Shown here: positions 43,779 to 55,474 of the stretch, in pieces
How the letters are laid out: each line of letters opens with the position of its first letter
Position numbering within the stretch: position 1 is the first letter of the stretch
Assembly (NCBI GenBank): GCA_022495995.1
Contig: JAFEMH010001354.1
Span: forward strand, 372,001 to 436,000
Direction of reading: 5' to 3'
Source of the DNA: Adenophora triphylla var. japonica
Taxonomy: Eukaryota > Streptophyta > Magnoliopsida > Asterales > Campanulaceae
DNA length: 64,000 bases
Notes under the pieces: model-generated
Database searches by the model: none
Seen by the model: the letters and a program-made list of their open reading frames with translations, nothing else
What the model was told of the DNA's origin: nothing
Position numbers and translations under genes: made by a program

Positions 43779-46700
43779 ATGGCTAGAACTTTTAGTAGTG
43801 AACCTGGGGCTTGGTATGGCCATTGCTCCGCCAATCGTAGGGTATACAAATGTCTAGGCGGAAAGTGGAAGGAGATACCCATTGATGAATGTTCCACCAT
43901 TCTGACTAGGTGGGGCTTGCGCTTCAATGGGCTTGAACTTCCTGTAGGTGATGAACTAGATGATTTGCTTGTTGATGATCCTAGAATAATAGGTTTCCAT
44001 CTATTCCATGAACTGTTAGACCACTTGGTGATGCACTATATTAGGGGATCCCAAAAACCTTGTTTTGTTAGGAATAGCAAAGGCTTCCCAGGGGAATCTA
44101 GGTCGCCCTTAGATAGGTCATGGGAGTCTGTACTTAGGACTGATTCCCCTGTTTCTTCTTCCTCAGATATGTCGGCTCAGGCATCAGCGAGCTCCTCCTC
44201 TGGTCGGATTGTGGATGCGTTCTGCTCAAAGGCCGTTCCAGGTCGCAATGAAAGGGGATACGAGGCTCCTAAACCAGAGCTTGGAAATAAAGGAGTTGAG
44301 TCCAGGGTAGAGCTGCTCTACAATTTCTATGAGGTGGATAGAGAGAATTACCAAATCACTTATGTCAACCCCAAGGAGAAGAAAACACAAAGTTGGCAAC
44401 ATTGGGCTTGGGATTCCACTAGGGTGGCCTTCTTCTACGGCCAATTCGAAGCAGGATTGAGACTTCCATTAGACCCCTTTATTTGCGAATTTTTGGAGTG
44501 TATGAATGCTGTACCAATGCAGATCGGAGCCAATTCTTGTCGGGTATTAGTTTGCTTCGCCATGGTTTGCCGCTTCTTAGGGTATGAACCATGTATGAAG
44601 GTGTTCATGGAGTTCTTCAGGGTGGCTTTTGATAAGAGGACCAAGGGTTATAGTACTCCCGCTAAGTCTAAGGCCCCCAAGTTGTTCATTAATCTCCCCG
44701 ACAAGGTGACAGGCTGGAATTCTCACATGGTCCTCGTCGAAAGTCGACTTGGCTGGGAATTTCCTCTCCCCAATGAAGAGTCTGCTGAACTGAAAGAGGA
44801 GGATTACTGGGCCCCCGATTGGTGCAAGGCTCTTTCCGATAGACTACGCATGATTGCCGCCGAAGGGCCGATTAGCTGGGGCCTCCTTGGTGCAAACAAA
44901 AATAATTTTATTCAAGCGGGGATGCTGTTGGGAGATGAGGATGTAGCTCCCTTGGCATTGATTGTGAGGAATCCCATGTACCCCAATTGGGTGACCCACG
45001 CCCATGGAAAATTTTCGTATAAGTGTAGTTTGTGTAGCAAGACTCTCAACTATTGTAAGGAAAATGGTGATCACTTTGGTGGTAAGTATCCATTCATTGT
45101 CTTTCTAGGGTCAAGTCGATAGGCCACTAGCTCGTAGGATTTTAACCTGTGTTGGATAGTAGGACTTCTTGCTCGCAGGTGTATTGCTCGTATGTAGAAT
45201 TTTTAACTCGTACATAGAACTTTATTTTGAACATATAACTGTTAGTTCGTAGATAACTTGCTCGTATGCAAAACTTTTAGTTTATACATAGAACTTTGAT
45301 CTGCCGAGCTAGCATTCTCACTTTTGGATTTTTCGCAGCTAATTGACCCCGAATGCAAGCAAATATGGTTCGCATTGTGAGCACCAGCCAACGAAGGAAA
45401 ACTGCCAAAGGTCATGGAGCGACCAATGCTCGAGCTGAGAGAGAGAAAGAAGCTGTGAAGAGAAACGAACTGTTACCCAAAGAAGGGATTGGGATGATTC
45501 CTCTAGAAGAAACGGAGACTGAAGATCTTGCAAAGTCCGATCCTCCCAAAGACCAAACAAATGGGGTGGACCCTCCTGAGGTTGATGTCTCATCTGATAA
45601 ACCACTGGGTCCTGAGTCTGCACGAGGATCAATAGAGGACGCTCTCCCTGAGAATGCCGATGTCGACCTCATCGATTTAGAGGACGAAACCACCATGCCA
45701 CCAAAAACCAGGTCAAGGAAGAGGGCAAACGACGACCAAGAACTTGGAGGTGGAAAGTCGCAAAAATCGTCGAGCTTTACTCACCCTTCTTCTCCTACTC
45801 CCTCTAAATGGGAATTTATCCAATCAGAGGTATGCAGGTTGAGTGAGGTTCCTCCCCTTGCCCCCATAGATTGTACAAGTCGCAGCCTGTCCGGGCTAGA
45901 ATTTGGGCAGGTAGTAGTGAGGCGAGCTGTGGATCCCAACTTGCAAGCACAACTAACGGAGCGAGGATTCACTCCCGAGGAATACATTCAACGATCTGGT
46001 CTTATTCATAGCGAGGTATCCCTTTTGCTTTCGTTTGTTTATGATTCTCTTGGCTTTCAATCTTCTTGTAAATCTGAAACTGTATTTTTGTTTTTTGTGC
46101 GCCTCTTACTATCAACGAGCAAGCTAAAAGTAGTTGGAAGGCTGCTCTGGAACAAGAGAAATTGGCCAAGATCCAATATACTCGCAAATGCCAGGAGGTG
46201 ACTAAGATAAGAGAGGAGCTGGTCGATGCCAACTCGTAGTATGATGCCCCGAAGCCGGTTCACAATGACACCGCTGAAGGAGAGGGATGAATCTCAGTTC
46301 CACTTGGGTGTGGCCAACGCGGAAGTAACCATGCTGAGGGAGGAGAACACTGGCTTTAGGTTGATGAACGAGGCGACCAAGGCTGAGCTTGATACGATCA
46401 AGGAAAAGCTTCAAGATAAAGAAGATTCTCTGAAAAAGCTGCAAGAAGATCATGCTGCGTCCTGCGCTAAGTGGAAGGAGGATGCTGCCGCTCAAGCCAA
46501 AGCCGCCGTGGAAGCTTATAAAGTTAGTGACGAGTGTCTTGATGAGGTTCAGGCTCAAGCTTTCAAATTTTATGATGTTGGCCGACGTCATATGGCTCGG
46601 CGTATCTTGGTCGACCCCTCTGCCAATATTTCTCTCGACCAACTGGTAAAATGGGCGTCTCAGGAACAGTACGACATGGAAGCCCGCCAAGGACATCCCC

Positions 46701-47002
46701 AAGTCCCATATAACGATAATGATTTGGCCGCCTTAGCCCTGGAAGATGCCGACATGGGGTTGGAGCCTTGGGATCCCCTTCCTATTGAACCTGTTAATTT
46801 TAACACGATGTTGAAGGAACTTGAGAATCCAGAGGAACCTGCCTCAGGTGGTGACGTGTCAAAGGATGCTTCTACCGAGCCTGGGAGCCCAAGACTTTTG
46901 AGCAGAGGGAGGAAAATGGGGGAGATCGAGCTACTATGGACGGCCAAACTGAAGCCGAGCCCTCTACGTGATTTTCCTGTGAATGTTAGAAAAGTGATGT
47001 AA
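43779..47002 (+). pseudogene. Antisense extra gene of the Tat gypsy (plant transposase-28-like)
   Basis: Lies opposite to gag-pol, between the 3' LTR and pol, where Tat elements such as Grande and Retand carry an antisense gene. The start is taken at 43779 (MARTFSSEPGAWYGHCSANR); the open frame runs upstream to 43485 but that part looks like leader. The first exon-like block (to about 45079) has LYNFYEVDRENYQITYVNP, WQHWAWDSTRVAFFYGQF and LPLDPFICEFLE, similar to the 'putative gypsy type transposon' domain, and ends at a GTAAGT. A second block (about 45360-46017) is acidic with TRSRKRANDD, and ends at GT. A third (46115-47002) is a Glu/Lys/Ala coiled coil, then an acidic tail. Frame joins between blocks are uncertain, with a stop near 46237. 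The function of this protein is not known in the family. Confidence 0.75.
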
Positions 47003-47324
47003 CAAACAAGTACCAAACAATATTTATTTTTGTTTAGTGTGTACGAGTGCCTTGGCCCAATTTTTGGGAGGCATGATACTTTTGTAGTCTTAGTTTTGCC
47101 CAAGTCTTAGCCCGCTTTTGGGAGACTTGTTACATCTAATCTTAGCTGACCTTTGATCTCTGTATGTTGTATGTTTTTCATTTCATAGTGTATGTCGAGC
47201 TAGATGTAGATAAGGTAAATGAGTCAACTTAAGTTTAAAGGTGACTTGATCTTTATTGACTTAGTCGACCTCAAACTTGGTTAACTTTCTTGTGAACAAG
47301 ATTGACTATGAGTCAAACCTGCTT

Positions 47325-47690
47325 ACATTGTTGAAGCTGACCTAGGGTCGAACTGATTAGAACAAACTGACTAAGGGTCGAGTTTGTTAGAACGAAGTCG
47401 ACTAAGAGTCGGACTTGTTAAATGAATAAAGCTGATTAAGAATCGAGCTAAGCAGATCAAACTGACTAAGAGTCGAGTTTGTTAAAACGAAGTCGACTAA
47501 GAGTCGGACTTGTTAAATGAACAAAGCTGATTAAGAATCGAGCTAAGCAGATCAAACTGACTAAGAGTCGAGTTTGTTAAAACGAAGTCGACTAAGAGTC
47601 GGACTTGTTAAATGAACAAAGCTGATTAAGAATCGAGCTTGTTAGGACGAAGCTGACTATGAGTCGAGCTTGTTGGGATTGGTGTAACAC
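47325..47690. repeat. 95-bp tandem repeat between pol and the antisense gene
   Basis: GACTAAG(A/G)GTCGAGTTTG starts at 47369, 47464 and 47559, with a partial fourth copy near 47654. The monomer is built from smaller GACTAAGAGTCG units. Tat elements are known for variable tandem repeats in the 3' untranslated part that can seed satellites. Confidence 0.95.
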
Positions 47691-47792
47691 TATGTTTGAT
47701 CGAATAAACTGAGCTTTTTATTGAATTGGGGAATATGCTTACATCAACTTGAAACTAGAACTTAATACAAGCTCGAACTTTGAAACTGAAAA

Positions 47793-48635
47793 CTAGAAGT
47801 AGTATTTGATGAGGTGAGTAGCATGCCAAGGATGTTTCAATTCGTCACCTCCAGGATGAGCTATCATGTAGGTCCCTTCCTTGACCACTCGAGTAACCAC
47901 ATATGGACCTTCCCAATTAGGAGATAGTTTATTCTGCTGGGTCCTTCTGCCCGTTGCCTCAATCTTTCTCAATACGTAATCCCCAACTTGGAACGACCTT
48001 GCCTTGACCTTCTTGTCGTGATAACTTTTAGTCCGCTGCTTGTAATTGACCATTCGGAGGTAGGCTGTTTCTCGCTTCTCGTCGATCAGGTCCAAGTCGA
48101 TCAACCTGTTGGTGTCATTCTGCTCTTGATCAAAGAAGGTCACTCTAGCCGTAGGGAATCTGAGCTCAGCAGGTGCCATGGCCTCTGACCCATATGTGAG
48201 AGCAAAAGGGGTTTCCCCCGTAGGCCCCCGAGTGGTTGTACGAACTGCCCAAAGAGCAAGGGGGAGTTCGTCCAACCAATTGTTTCGTCGACCTACGAGC
48301 CCAGTCTTGAGCGAAGATAGAACAAGTTTATTTGCTGCTTCAGCTTGCCCATTTCCTTGAGGATAGGCGACAGAGGATTTCCAATGTTTGATTCCCACTC
48401 GCTTCATCTCTGTTTCGAAAGTCTGGGAGAACTGTAACCCATTGTCAGACACTATAGCTCGAGGAAAACCAAACCGACACCAAATGAAGTCGTGTATGAA
48501 GTTGATAGCATTCTCCTCTGTGATGCGAGCTAGTGGTTTGGCCTCAACCCATTTGGTGAAGTAATCTATGGCCACTATCACATACTTGCAGTTTCCTCGG
48601 GCGGGAGGGAAGGGTCCAATCAGTCGACGCCCCAC
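47793..48635 (-). pseudogene. Tat gypsy integrase, catalytic core and C-terminus
   Basis: 281 codons with the core residues visible: VIVAIDYFTKWVEA (first D), AIVSDNGLQFS (second D) and YPQGNGQAEAANK (E). Then come LPLALWAVRTTTRGPTGETP and the GPY/F module SPNWEGPYVVTRV, ending at a TAA or TAG near 47793. Joins the element's DNA to the chromosome. The part is intact but separated from the zinc part by a frame change at about 48640. Confidence 0.95.
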
Positions 48636-48657
48636 ATGTCAAATGGCCAAGCCGCGA

Positions 48658-49623
48658 TCACAGAGTCTCGCTCATTGTAGGCATATGGGGAAGGTTGGCA
48701 AACCTTTGGCATTGATCACATTGCTGAACAAAGTTGTGAGTGTCGCCTCTCATGTGTGGCCGTGAGTATCCCAATGTGATTAACTTGTCGCCAAGAGTTC
48801 TGGCCCCCGGGTGTCCACCACAAATTCCACTATGCACTTCGTGTATCAATAGGGCGACCTCTTGGGGATGGATGCACTTTAGCAATGGAAGAGTATAAGA
48901 TCTCCTGAACAGGTCGCCTCCTTGAATGACATACCTTGGAGCTTTCTTTTTGATAGCTCGAGCCTTCCTCTCGTCATCTGGCAGCTCTCCATTTTCTAGG
49001 TATGCTTTCATTTCCTCGATCCAACACCTCTCCTGAGTCCAATTTCTTGAGGGATCATCTATGCACTGAATTTTTACCCTCTCATAAGCTGGATTTTCGA
49101 GGAAGGAGATGGGCTCGTCATGTGGCTCATCTGAAGTAGCAAGTTTCGAAAGGAGATCAGCCAGCTCGTTATCTTCTCTTCCAATTCTTCGAATCTCCCA
49201 GAATTCTAAGTCCTTTATTAGCTCCTTCACCAGGTCGCAGTATTTGATGAGAGTAGAACTAAGCACTTCGTACTCGCCTCTGACCTGGTTGACTATCAAT
49301 TGTGAGTCACAGTAAGCCATGATCTTAGTTGCTCCGAAGCACTTGGCGTACTCAATAGCTGCAATCAAGGCCTCGTATTCAGCCTGGTTGTTGGAAGCGT
49401 CAAACTTGAATCTTAGTGATTCCTCGTACACTGTCCCAGATTCTGGTTCAATTAGCACTATCCCAGCTCCACTGCTATTCTTGGTCGCTGACCCGTCTGA
49501 ATAGACCCTCCAACAATCGTCGGGTAAACTGATAGCGACCTGGGACTCAGGTTCTTTCCCCTTTACCTTTTCCTTTGGAGTTCGTTGCTCGTCGTCTTCC
49601 TTGGTGAACGTAAGCTCGACCAA
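48658..49623 (-). pseudogene. Tat gypsy archaeal-type RNase H and integrase zinc domain
   Basis: Residues 40-165 carry an extra RNase H of archaeal type: RVYSDGSATKNSSGAGIVL, NNQAEYEALIAAIEYAK, YCDSQLIVNQV and NELADLLSKLA. This second RNase H, beside the ordinary one, marks the Tat lineage. Residues 250-320 are the integrase HHCC zinc site: LLIHEVHSGICGGHPG, then FVQQCDQCQRFA. It removes RNA from the hybrid during replication and starts integrase. The open frame ends near 48658. Confidence 0.93.
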
Positions 49624-49681
49624 GAAATCTGCTAGAGCTTGAGCCTTCAGTGCCTTTCGAGGTCGATACTCGATGTCAAAT

Positions 49682-50928
49682 TCAGTAAGGGCAATTGACC
49701 AATTGAGCGATCGACACGAACTCTCCTGGGCCAGGCAATATCTTCCTTAAAGGAGCATTAGTGAGAACCACAATTGGATGAGCCAGAAAATAAGCTCGCA
49801 GCTTCCGTGAAGCCACGACTAGAGCATAAGCGACCTTCTCTGCATTGTAGTATCGGCTCTCCACATCTGATAAGGCCTTGCTGATATAGTATACTGGTTT
49901 TTGAAGTCCTTCATCCTCTCTAATCAAGACTGCTGCAACCGACTTGTCTCCCACAGACAGATACACAAATAAGGTCTCACCAGTAGTCGGGCTACTCAGT
50001 AAAGGTGGAGTAGCGAGGTAATCCTTCAATTGTTGGAACGACGAATGACATTCGGTCGTCCATTCAAAGCTTTTCGTCCCCCTCAATGCTTTGAAGAAGG
50101 GGAGAGACCTTTCTGCTGACTTTGATATGAAGCGACCAAGAGCTGCTACCCTTCCATTAAGTCGCTGCATCTCTTTGATAGTGGTGGGAGCCTTCATGTC
50201 GACTAAAGCCTTTATCTTCTCTGGATTAGCTTCTATGCCCCTTTGAGATACCATGAATCCCAAGAACTTGCCGGCTGCCACTCCAAACACACATTTACTG
50301 GGGTTGAGCTTCATGTCGTTTGCTCGTAAATTGGCGAATGTCTCCTTTAGGTCGACCACGTGACTCCCGGCCTTAGTTTTAATGACCATGTCGTCAACGT
50401 AGGCCTCCATATTTCGACCAATCTGTGAGGCAAAGACTTTGTTCACCATCCTCTGATAGGTCGCTCCTGCATTCTTCAATCCAAAAGGCATCATATTGTA
50501 GCAAGTAGATGCCTCCGCTGAAACGCCGTTTTCACTATGTCATCCTCGTGCATCTTTATCGGTGGTATCCCGAGTAAGCATCCAGAAACCGAGAGTAGAG
50601 TGACCGCAATGGAATCAACAAGCTTGTCAATTCTAGGAAGAGGATAGCTATCCTTTGGGCAGGCTAGATTGAGAGTAGTGAAGTCGACACACATCCGCCA
50701 CTTGCCATTCGATTTCTTCACCATGACCACGTTGGCCAACCACGTTGTATGAGTGGCCTCTTTGATTATACCTGCGCTCAAAAGTTTTTGTACCTCTGCT
50801 TTGATAGCCTCTTCCTTGTCGCGAGCAAAACTTCTCAACTTTTGGGGTCTAGGCTTTATGGTCGGGTTGACTTCCGCCCGCGAACGGCGACCTCCTCCTT
50901 GATTCCCCTCATGTCTTCTACCCTCCAT
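49682..50928 (-). pseudogene. Tat gypsy reverse transcriptase and RNase H
   Basis: 50928-50491 has the N-terminal RT: LLSAGIIKEATHTTWLANVV, KSNGKWRMCVDFTTLN, CPKDSYPLPRIDKLVD. A frame change lies near 50500. 50494-49682 continues with MMPFGLKNAGATYQRMVNKV and the catalytic YVDDMVIK, then KCVFGVAAGKFLGFMVSQRG, and the ordinary gypsy RNase H (FVYLSVGDKSVAAVLI, PVYYISKALS). A small deletion and frame change between the two halves removes part of the fingers region. Confidence 0.93.
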
Positions 50929-51601
50929 GCAAAGACATCATTACTTTCTTTGAGTAGCTCGATGATTTACGCTCGCTCCTCAACCGATAGCCGCTTCCCA
51001 ATCTGAATTTTTTGGTCGGGGTAAGAAGGGTTGGTGATTGCGACTCTAGCTCATCCACAGCTTCTAGCTCTGGTCCATCTCTGAATTGTAGAGTCTCCAC
51101 TATGATTTCCCTGACCTTTTGTCTTTCCTCAGCTCCCAAGTGTGGAGCCTCCTCGGTATCATATCATCAAGCTTGTCTGCAACCTTGTTGGTAGTGGCCC
51201 CCGAGTTATTGTCTATCTCGGAGGCATAGGTCTCCTATGACGACTTGATCGACCATAACTACATCCGAATCGACCTCGGTGGTGTTAGAGTGACGTGTCG
51301 ACTCAAGCATGACCTCGTCATTTGAGCGATAGGTCGACTCTACCACGTCGGTGATTGTTGGGCCGGGTAGTTTTGGTGACCGACCGAGACAGCTTCAAGT
51401 AACCATCGCCAGCCTCAATCTCCAGCTCCCTTTTCTTTCTTTCTCTTAGAACATGATCCAGATAAGCACGAGCCGTGCCTTGTACGCAACCCACTCCAAG
51501 AAAGGTGTGGGGAACTTTACTCGCCGGTGAGGAATTGATGCTACCATTCCAAGAGCGACCTGTCCAGAATTCCAAGTATGGCGGCATAGTCACTATTTAC
51601 A

Positions 51602-51940
51602 TCAATTACGATAAATTGTACCTTCGAGACAATCCCGAGGGTGCCGGCCTAGGTCGACGTCGAGCATTATCTGGCCTTTAGCATCAACTCGGTGGTTGGT
51701 GAAGCCCTCCAACCTGCCATCATACCTCTCCAACTGTTCATCATTAAGACCCATCTCCTTGAAAGTTTTGTAAAACAAAATATCCTTGCAGGCCCCCGTG
51801 TCGACTAAGAGTCTGCTCGTCGTACATCCATCAATGAGACCTGGGATGACGAGAACTTGCTCCCTAGCCGCCATATTGGTTGCCAATTCATGGGGGTAGA
51901 AGCTGATCGCTTCATCTCTTACTTCTCTCCTTGGAGGCAC
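51602..51940 (-). pseudogene. Tat gypsy protease
   Basis: A retropepsin block with the active site VDTGACKDILF and HRVDAKGQIMLDV downstream. Preceded by LVIPGLIDGCTTSRL, as is usual. It cuts the polyprotein. The region 51600-50930 downstream is coding-like but full of stops (remains of the protease-RT linker). Confidence 0.88.
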
Positions 51941-53884
51941 ATGTGGGGCCTTATTGAGCTGGAATATCTTGTGCTTGATGGCCGTGTTGCTCGCTTGTTC
52001 AGTGATGACCCCTGTGTTCGGCCAGGTTGCCTAGGTCCTTGTTGCCCACCTGCTGGCTGCTCACCTCCTCCGGCTTGAGGTCTCTTCACATAAGCTTCGA
52101 GTCTCCCCTGGTCGACCATTCTCTGGATGATACGCTTTAATCCCAAGCAATCCTCTGTGAGATGACCAGTGTCTTTGTGATAGTCGCAGTACTTGCTGTT
52201 GTCCCTTCTAAACTTGTTGCCTGGATTCATTGGGACAGGAGGAGCTAGCTCGACAGCATTCAAAATCTCAGTTCGACTCACCGTGAGGGGAGTGAAAGCT
52301 TCGGGCACCTTCTCTGTTGCCCTAGTTCTGTTCTTTCCATTTTTATTGTTCCCCCCATTCTTGTTGGAGTCCTTTTTATCGTCAGCGACTTCAACCTTGG
52401 GGCTCTTACCATTCTTCTTTTCTTTCCTCTCCTCAGCAAGAGCGACGTTGTATACCTTCTCAAACAACTCCTGTCGAGTTGTTACTGTACGAACTGTGAG
52501 CTCGTAATCCATGTCTGCCGAGGAAATACCGTTTCGGAAGCAGTTAATGACTTCCCTATCAGTGAGGTCTTCCTCTATCTTATCAACCATCTCTTTGAAC
52601 TTGGTGAAATAGCTCATCGAGCTTTCATTCTTACCCTGCACCAAGTTATTCAGATCAGTGACGGTTATCTTCCGAGCTCCTGCAGTCGAGAAGCGGTCTA
52701 AGAATTTCGTTACAAGCATGCCCAAGTGGTGATACTACCAGCTCCCAAACCATTGAACCAAGTTAGAGGCCGCCTCAAGAAGTGTGCTTAGGAGAGCTTT
52801 GCACATGTTGTCATCCTCATTGGCGACAAAACACATAGTGGCTTCCAGATGTGCTATGTGGCTCCTGGCATTTGTCGACCCGCAGTACTTCTCCAGAAGA
52901 GGCAACCTGAAAGTAGGAGGAGGTCGACTATCTCTGATTTTCTTTGGAAAAAGGTCGAAGAGCAAAGTCAATTCGTCAACCTTTTCCCGTCTCTTTTTTC
53001 TTCTCCTCTTCCCATTGTTCGAATTTCTTCTTCATCAATAGCCATTCTCTAGCATCGGGTCTTTCATCTCCTGGAGGGGGAGCAGCATTGGACCTCTGGC
53101 CCTCACTTCTGGGGGGAGTCACCTGCCTACTCCTTCTGTCCCTGTGAGAATTGGTCCTTTCGATCTTATTGGAGATCTATGTCATTACTTCTTTGAGGCG
53201 ACCTGCGCCTCTCGGCCAGACGGCGACCTGCGCTGTTATCTCCACGTGGCGACTGCGCCTTTCCTCTCACAGCGACCTATGCCCATTCCTGTCTCTATGG
53301 GATCCCGATCTCTGCGTTCGCGCCGGAGAGACATGCTGTTTTACATTGGCATTAACTAAGTCCTCAAATCGATTGAGCCTCCTGCTCTGTTTACATTGAG
53401 GCTAGCCCTTAAATCGTTACTCGGCACATGAACTATAGTAGGAGCTCGACGTACTATTCTCGTCCTCGCCGTTCGTCCCACACCTTCGTTTGGCCTAGCA
53501 CTCCCGGCTCGCCGCCCGTTGGAGACTTGGGAGGGAGCAATCCTTTACGAACGTACGTCGGCCCGCTTCCGCTCCTCCACGGCTATCGTGTCGGCTAAAA
53601 TTTGAGCTCGCTCTAACATCATTTCCTTCTTGCTCATGGGGTTGGTGGAGGGACCCGCCCGTTTCCAACATTCACCGAGCATTTGGACGCTTTGGAGGAG
53701 GTGGAACTTCTTGCCCATCCATATGTCTTTTCCCTCTCCTTGTGTCGTGCAATCCCCTGCCGTCAGCGACACTAGTAGAGCGTGTGGCTCTACCATGAGG
53801 ACGATTTGGTGGGGGAGGAGGCAAGTTCAAGTTTTCAGCATTGACATTGAGATTTCCTGCGTTTGTATTGGGGTTGTTGTTCAC
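51919..53884 (-). pseudogene. Tat gypsy gag
   Basis: Starts near 53884 (MNNNPNTNAGNLNVNAENLN), with a Pro/Arg-rich head, then frame-shifted blocks at 53796-53545 and about 53500-52990. The conserved gag part is 52971-52735 and 52725-51919: LFPKKIRDSRPPPTF, YCGSTNARSHI, FRNGISSADMDYELTVRT, EKVYNVALAEERKEKK. The zinc site is YCDYHKDTGHLTEDCLGLK (C-x2-H type). Then LEAYVKRP and a Gly/Gln/Pro-rich tail. Assembles the particle. Several frame changes. Confidence 0.88.
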
Positions 53885-54004
53885 CTAAATGAATTCTTCA
53901 GAAGCATCTTCAACATGCCCGTCTGGGGTTACCATTGTTGTAGGTTGATGAACTTTTCGAGGTCAAGCTTAAGCACGTTTCCGTGATGGAACCAAACCGA
54001 TCTT

Positions 54005-54652
54005 TGCCGCAGAAATGTGCTTATCAATCTTCCTCCACGTGGCGGACCGATCACCTCGGCTTCTTGACTCAAAGCAGAACCCACGACTAGCCGGATGTGT
54101 CTCGGCGAAGACGCTCGGGCGTGAGAGTAAGATAATAGTTGTATATAGCTCAAAATGTATTGAATGATGAACTCGAAATACAAAATGGCAGAGTTACCAC
54201 TTGGCGTTGGTAGTGATGAAGTATTTATAGTTGGTGTAGGTAGTTTAATGATAGGGCTACATGAGCTCCGAAATTATAGCGGCGGTTATGCTCGTGGGAA
54301 CGTGCACATGTAACCGTCCACGATTTATAGGGATGCTTTGTTATGGAAAGATTGACCCACGTGCATCAACACATGCAGTCGATACTTGATGATTAGGTCG
54401 AGGTCGCCACTCATGGAATGGTCGACGACCGTCGGGCAGCATGGTTCGTACCCGAATTGTGATATGGATCATTAGGTCGGACTAAGTTAGGTCGGGATCC
54501 GATAGGTCGGACCACGGGCTTAGTCGGCGATACAAGAGATGGGCTTTGGGCCTTGTTCTGATTGAGTCAGCCTCATTGAGAATGTAATGGCCTAGGCTGC
54601 TTGTGATTGGGCTTTACTCCTTTGGCCCAACTCGACACTTTTGGTATGTTCA
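54005..54652 (-). repeat. 5' LTR of the Tat gypsy
   Basis: Partner of 42654-43306, starting TGAACATACCAAAAGTGTCG on minus. The expected primer binding site follows at about 54004-53985 on minus (AAGATCGGTTTGGTTCC...), but no tRNA match was recognised with confidence. Confidence 0.93.
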
Positions 54653-54717
54653 ATTATTATTATTATTATTATTATTTTATTATTATTATTATTTATTTAT
54701 TATTATTATTATTATTA

Positions 54718-54748
<31 letters not shown>

Positions 54749-54960
54749 TTATTATTATTATGATTATTATTATTTTATTATTAATATTTTATTATTATTA
54801 TTATTAATTTATTATTATTATTATTATTTTATTATTATTATTGTATTATTAATATTTTATTATTATTATTATTTTATTATTATTATTATTATTATTATTT
54901 TATTATTATTATTAATTTATTATTATTATTATTATTATTATTTTATTATTATTATTATTA
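54653..54960. repeat. (ATT)n tract, right half
   Basis: Continuation of the ATT microsatellite of the Harbinger MITE on the other side of the gypsy. Confidence 0.95.
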
Positions 54961-55474
54961 GTCCTTTTTTTGTCAAAGACCAAAAATATAAATAATATAA
55001 ATAATAAAAATAATACAAATAACACAAAGAGAGTTAGCCAAAGTACCAAATTTGGTAACTTCACTAACTCTCTTTCAAATTTTGATTCCCCAAGTTTACC
55101 CCATTGAAAATGCTAACTCCTTTGGGAGGGAGGTACCAAAATTTGATTTTGGTACCAATCATTGGAGTTGCCCTTATAACATTATTATGTTTGTGGATTT
55201 GATTAAATTTAAATTTTACCTCGTTTCTTAAATATAAATAGGCCATCGTTAATGCAACCAACTCGTTGGAGAGGTTGAAAATCCACGCGGGGTTGACATT
55301 TATTTTCATACTTGAGGTGATGAAGGGTAGATTTGGTAATATGTTAAAAGATTCTCTCGTAAACATCATCTGACGAGGCAGCCGTTGACCAGACCACGCG
55401 TTTGGGTCAGTGTTATCACTTTCAAATTACTTAAATAAATACCCACAATTCAACTCCAACGCCAAGGACTAGTA

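Larger units (their letters stand above)
42654..54652 (-). mobile_element. Ty3/gypsy retrotransposon, Tat lineage, with antisense gene
   Basis: LTRs at 42654-43306 and 54005-54652 (about 650 bp, TGAACATACC... to ...TGC(A/G)GCA on minus). The minus-strand order is gag, protease, RT, RNase H, a second archaeal-type RNase H, integrase, tandem repeats, an antisense gene, then the polypurine stretch AAAGTTGGGGGCCAC against the 3' LTR (43307-43321). The second RNase H, the CDYH-type gag zinc site and the antisense gene are Tat traits. The insertion lies in an ATT microsatellite, so the target duplication (ATTGA/ATTAT) is unclear. Frameshifts break most genes. Confidence 0.92.
42227..55173. mobile_element. 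Harbinger/Tourist-type MITE split by a 12-kb gypsy
   Basis: The left end GGGCAACTCCAATGGGAGGA and inverted right end GGGCAACTCCAATGATTGGT are flanked by TTA on both sides (42224-42226; 55174-55176), the PIF/Harbinger signature. Inner arms share GGTACCAAAATCAAATTTTG. Both halves also hold long ATT tracts. Removing the gypsy leaves an element of under 1 kb. Confidence 0.88.

Noticed and set aside
53144..53986. Plus-strand frames opposite the gypsy gag
   Set aside because: Shadows of the minus-strand gag region; no conserved domain.
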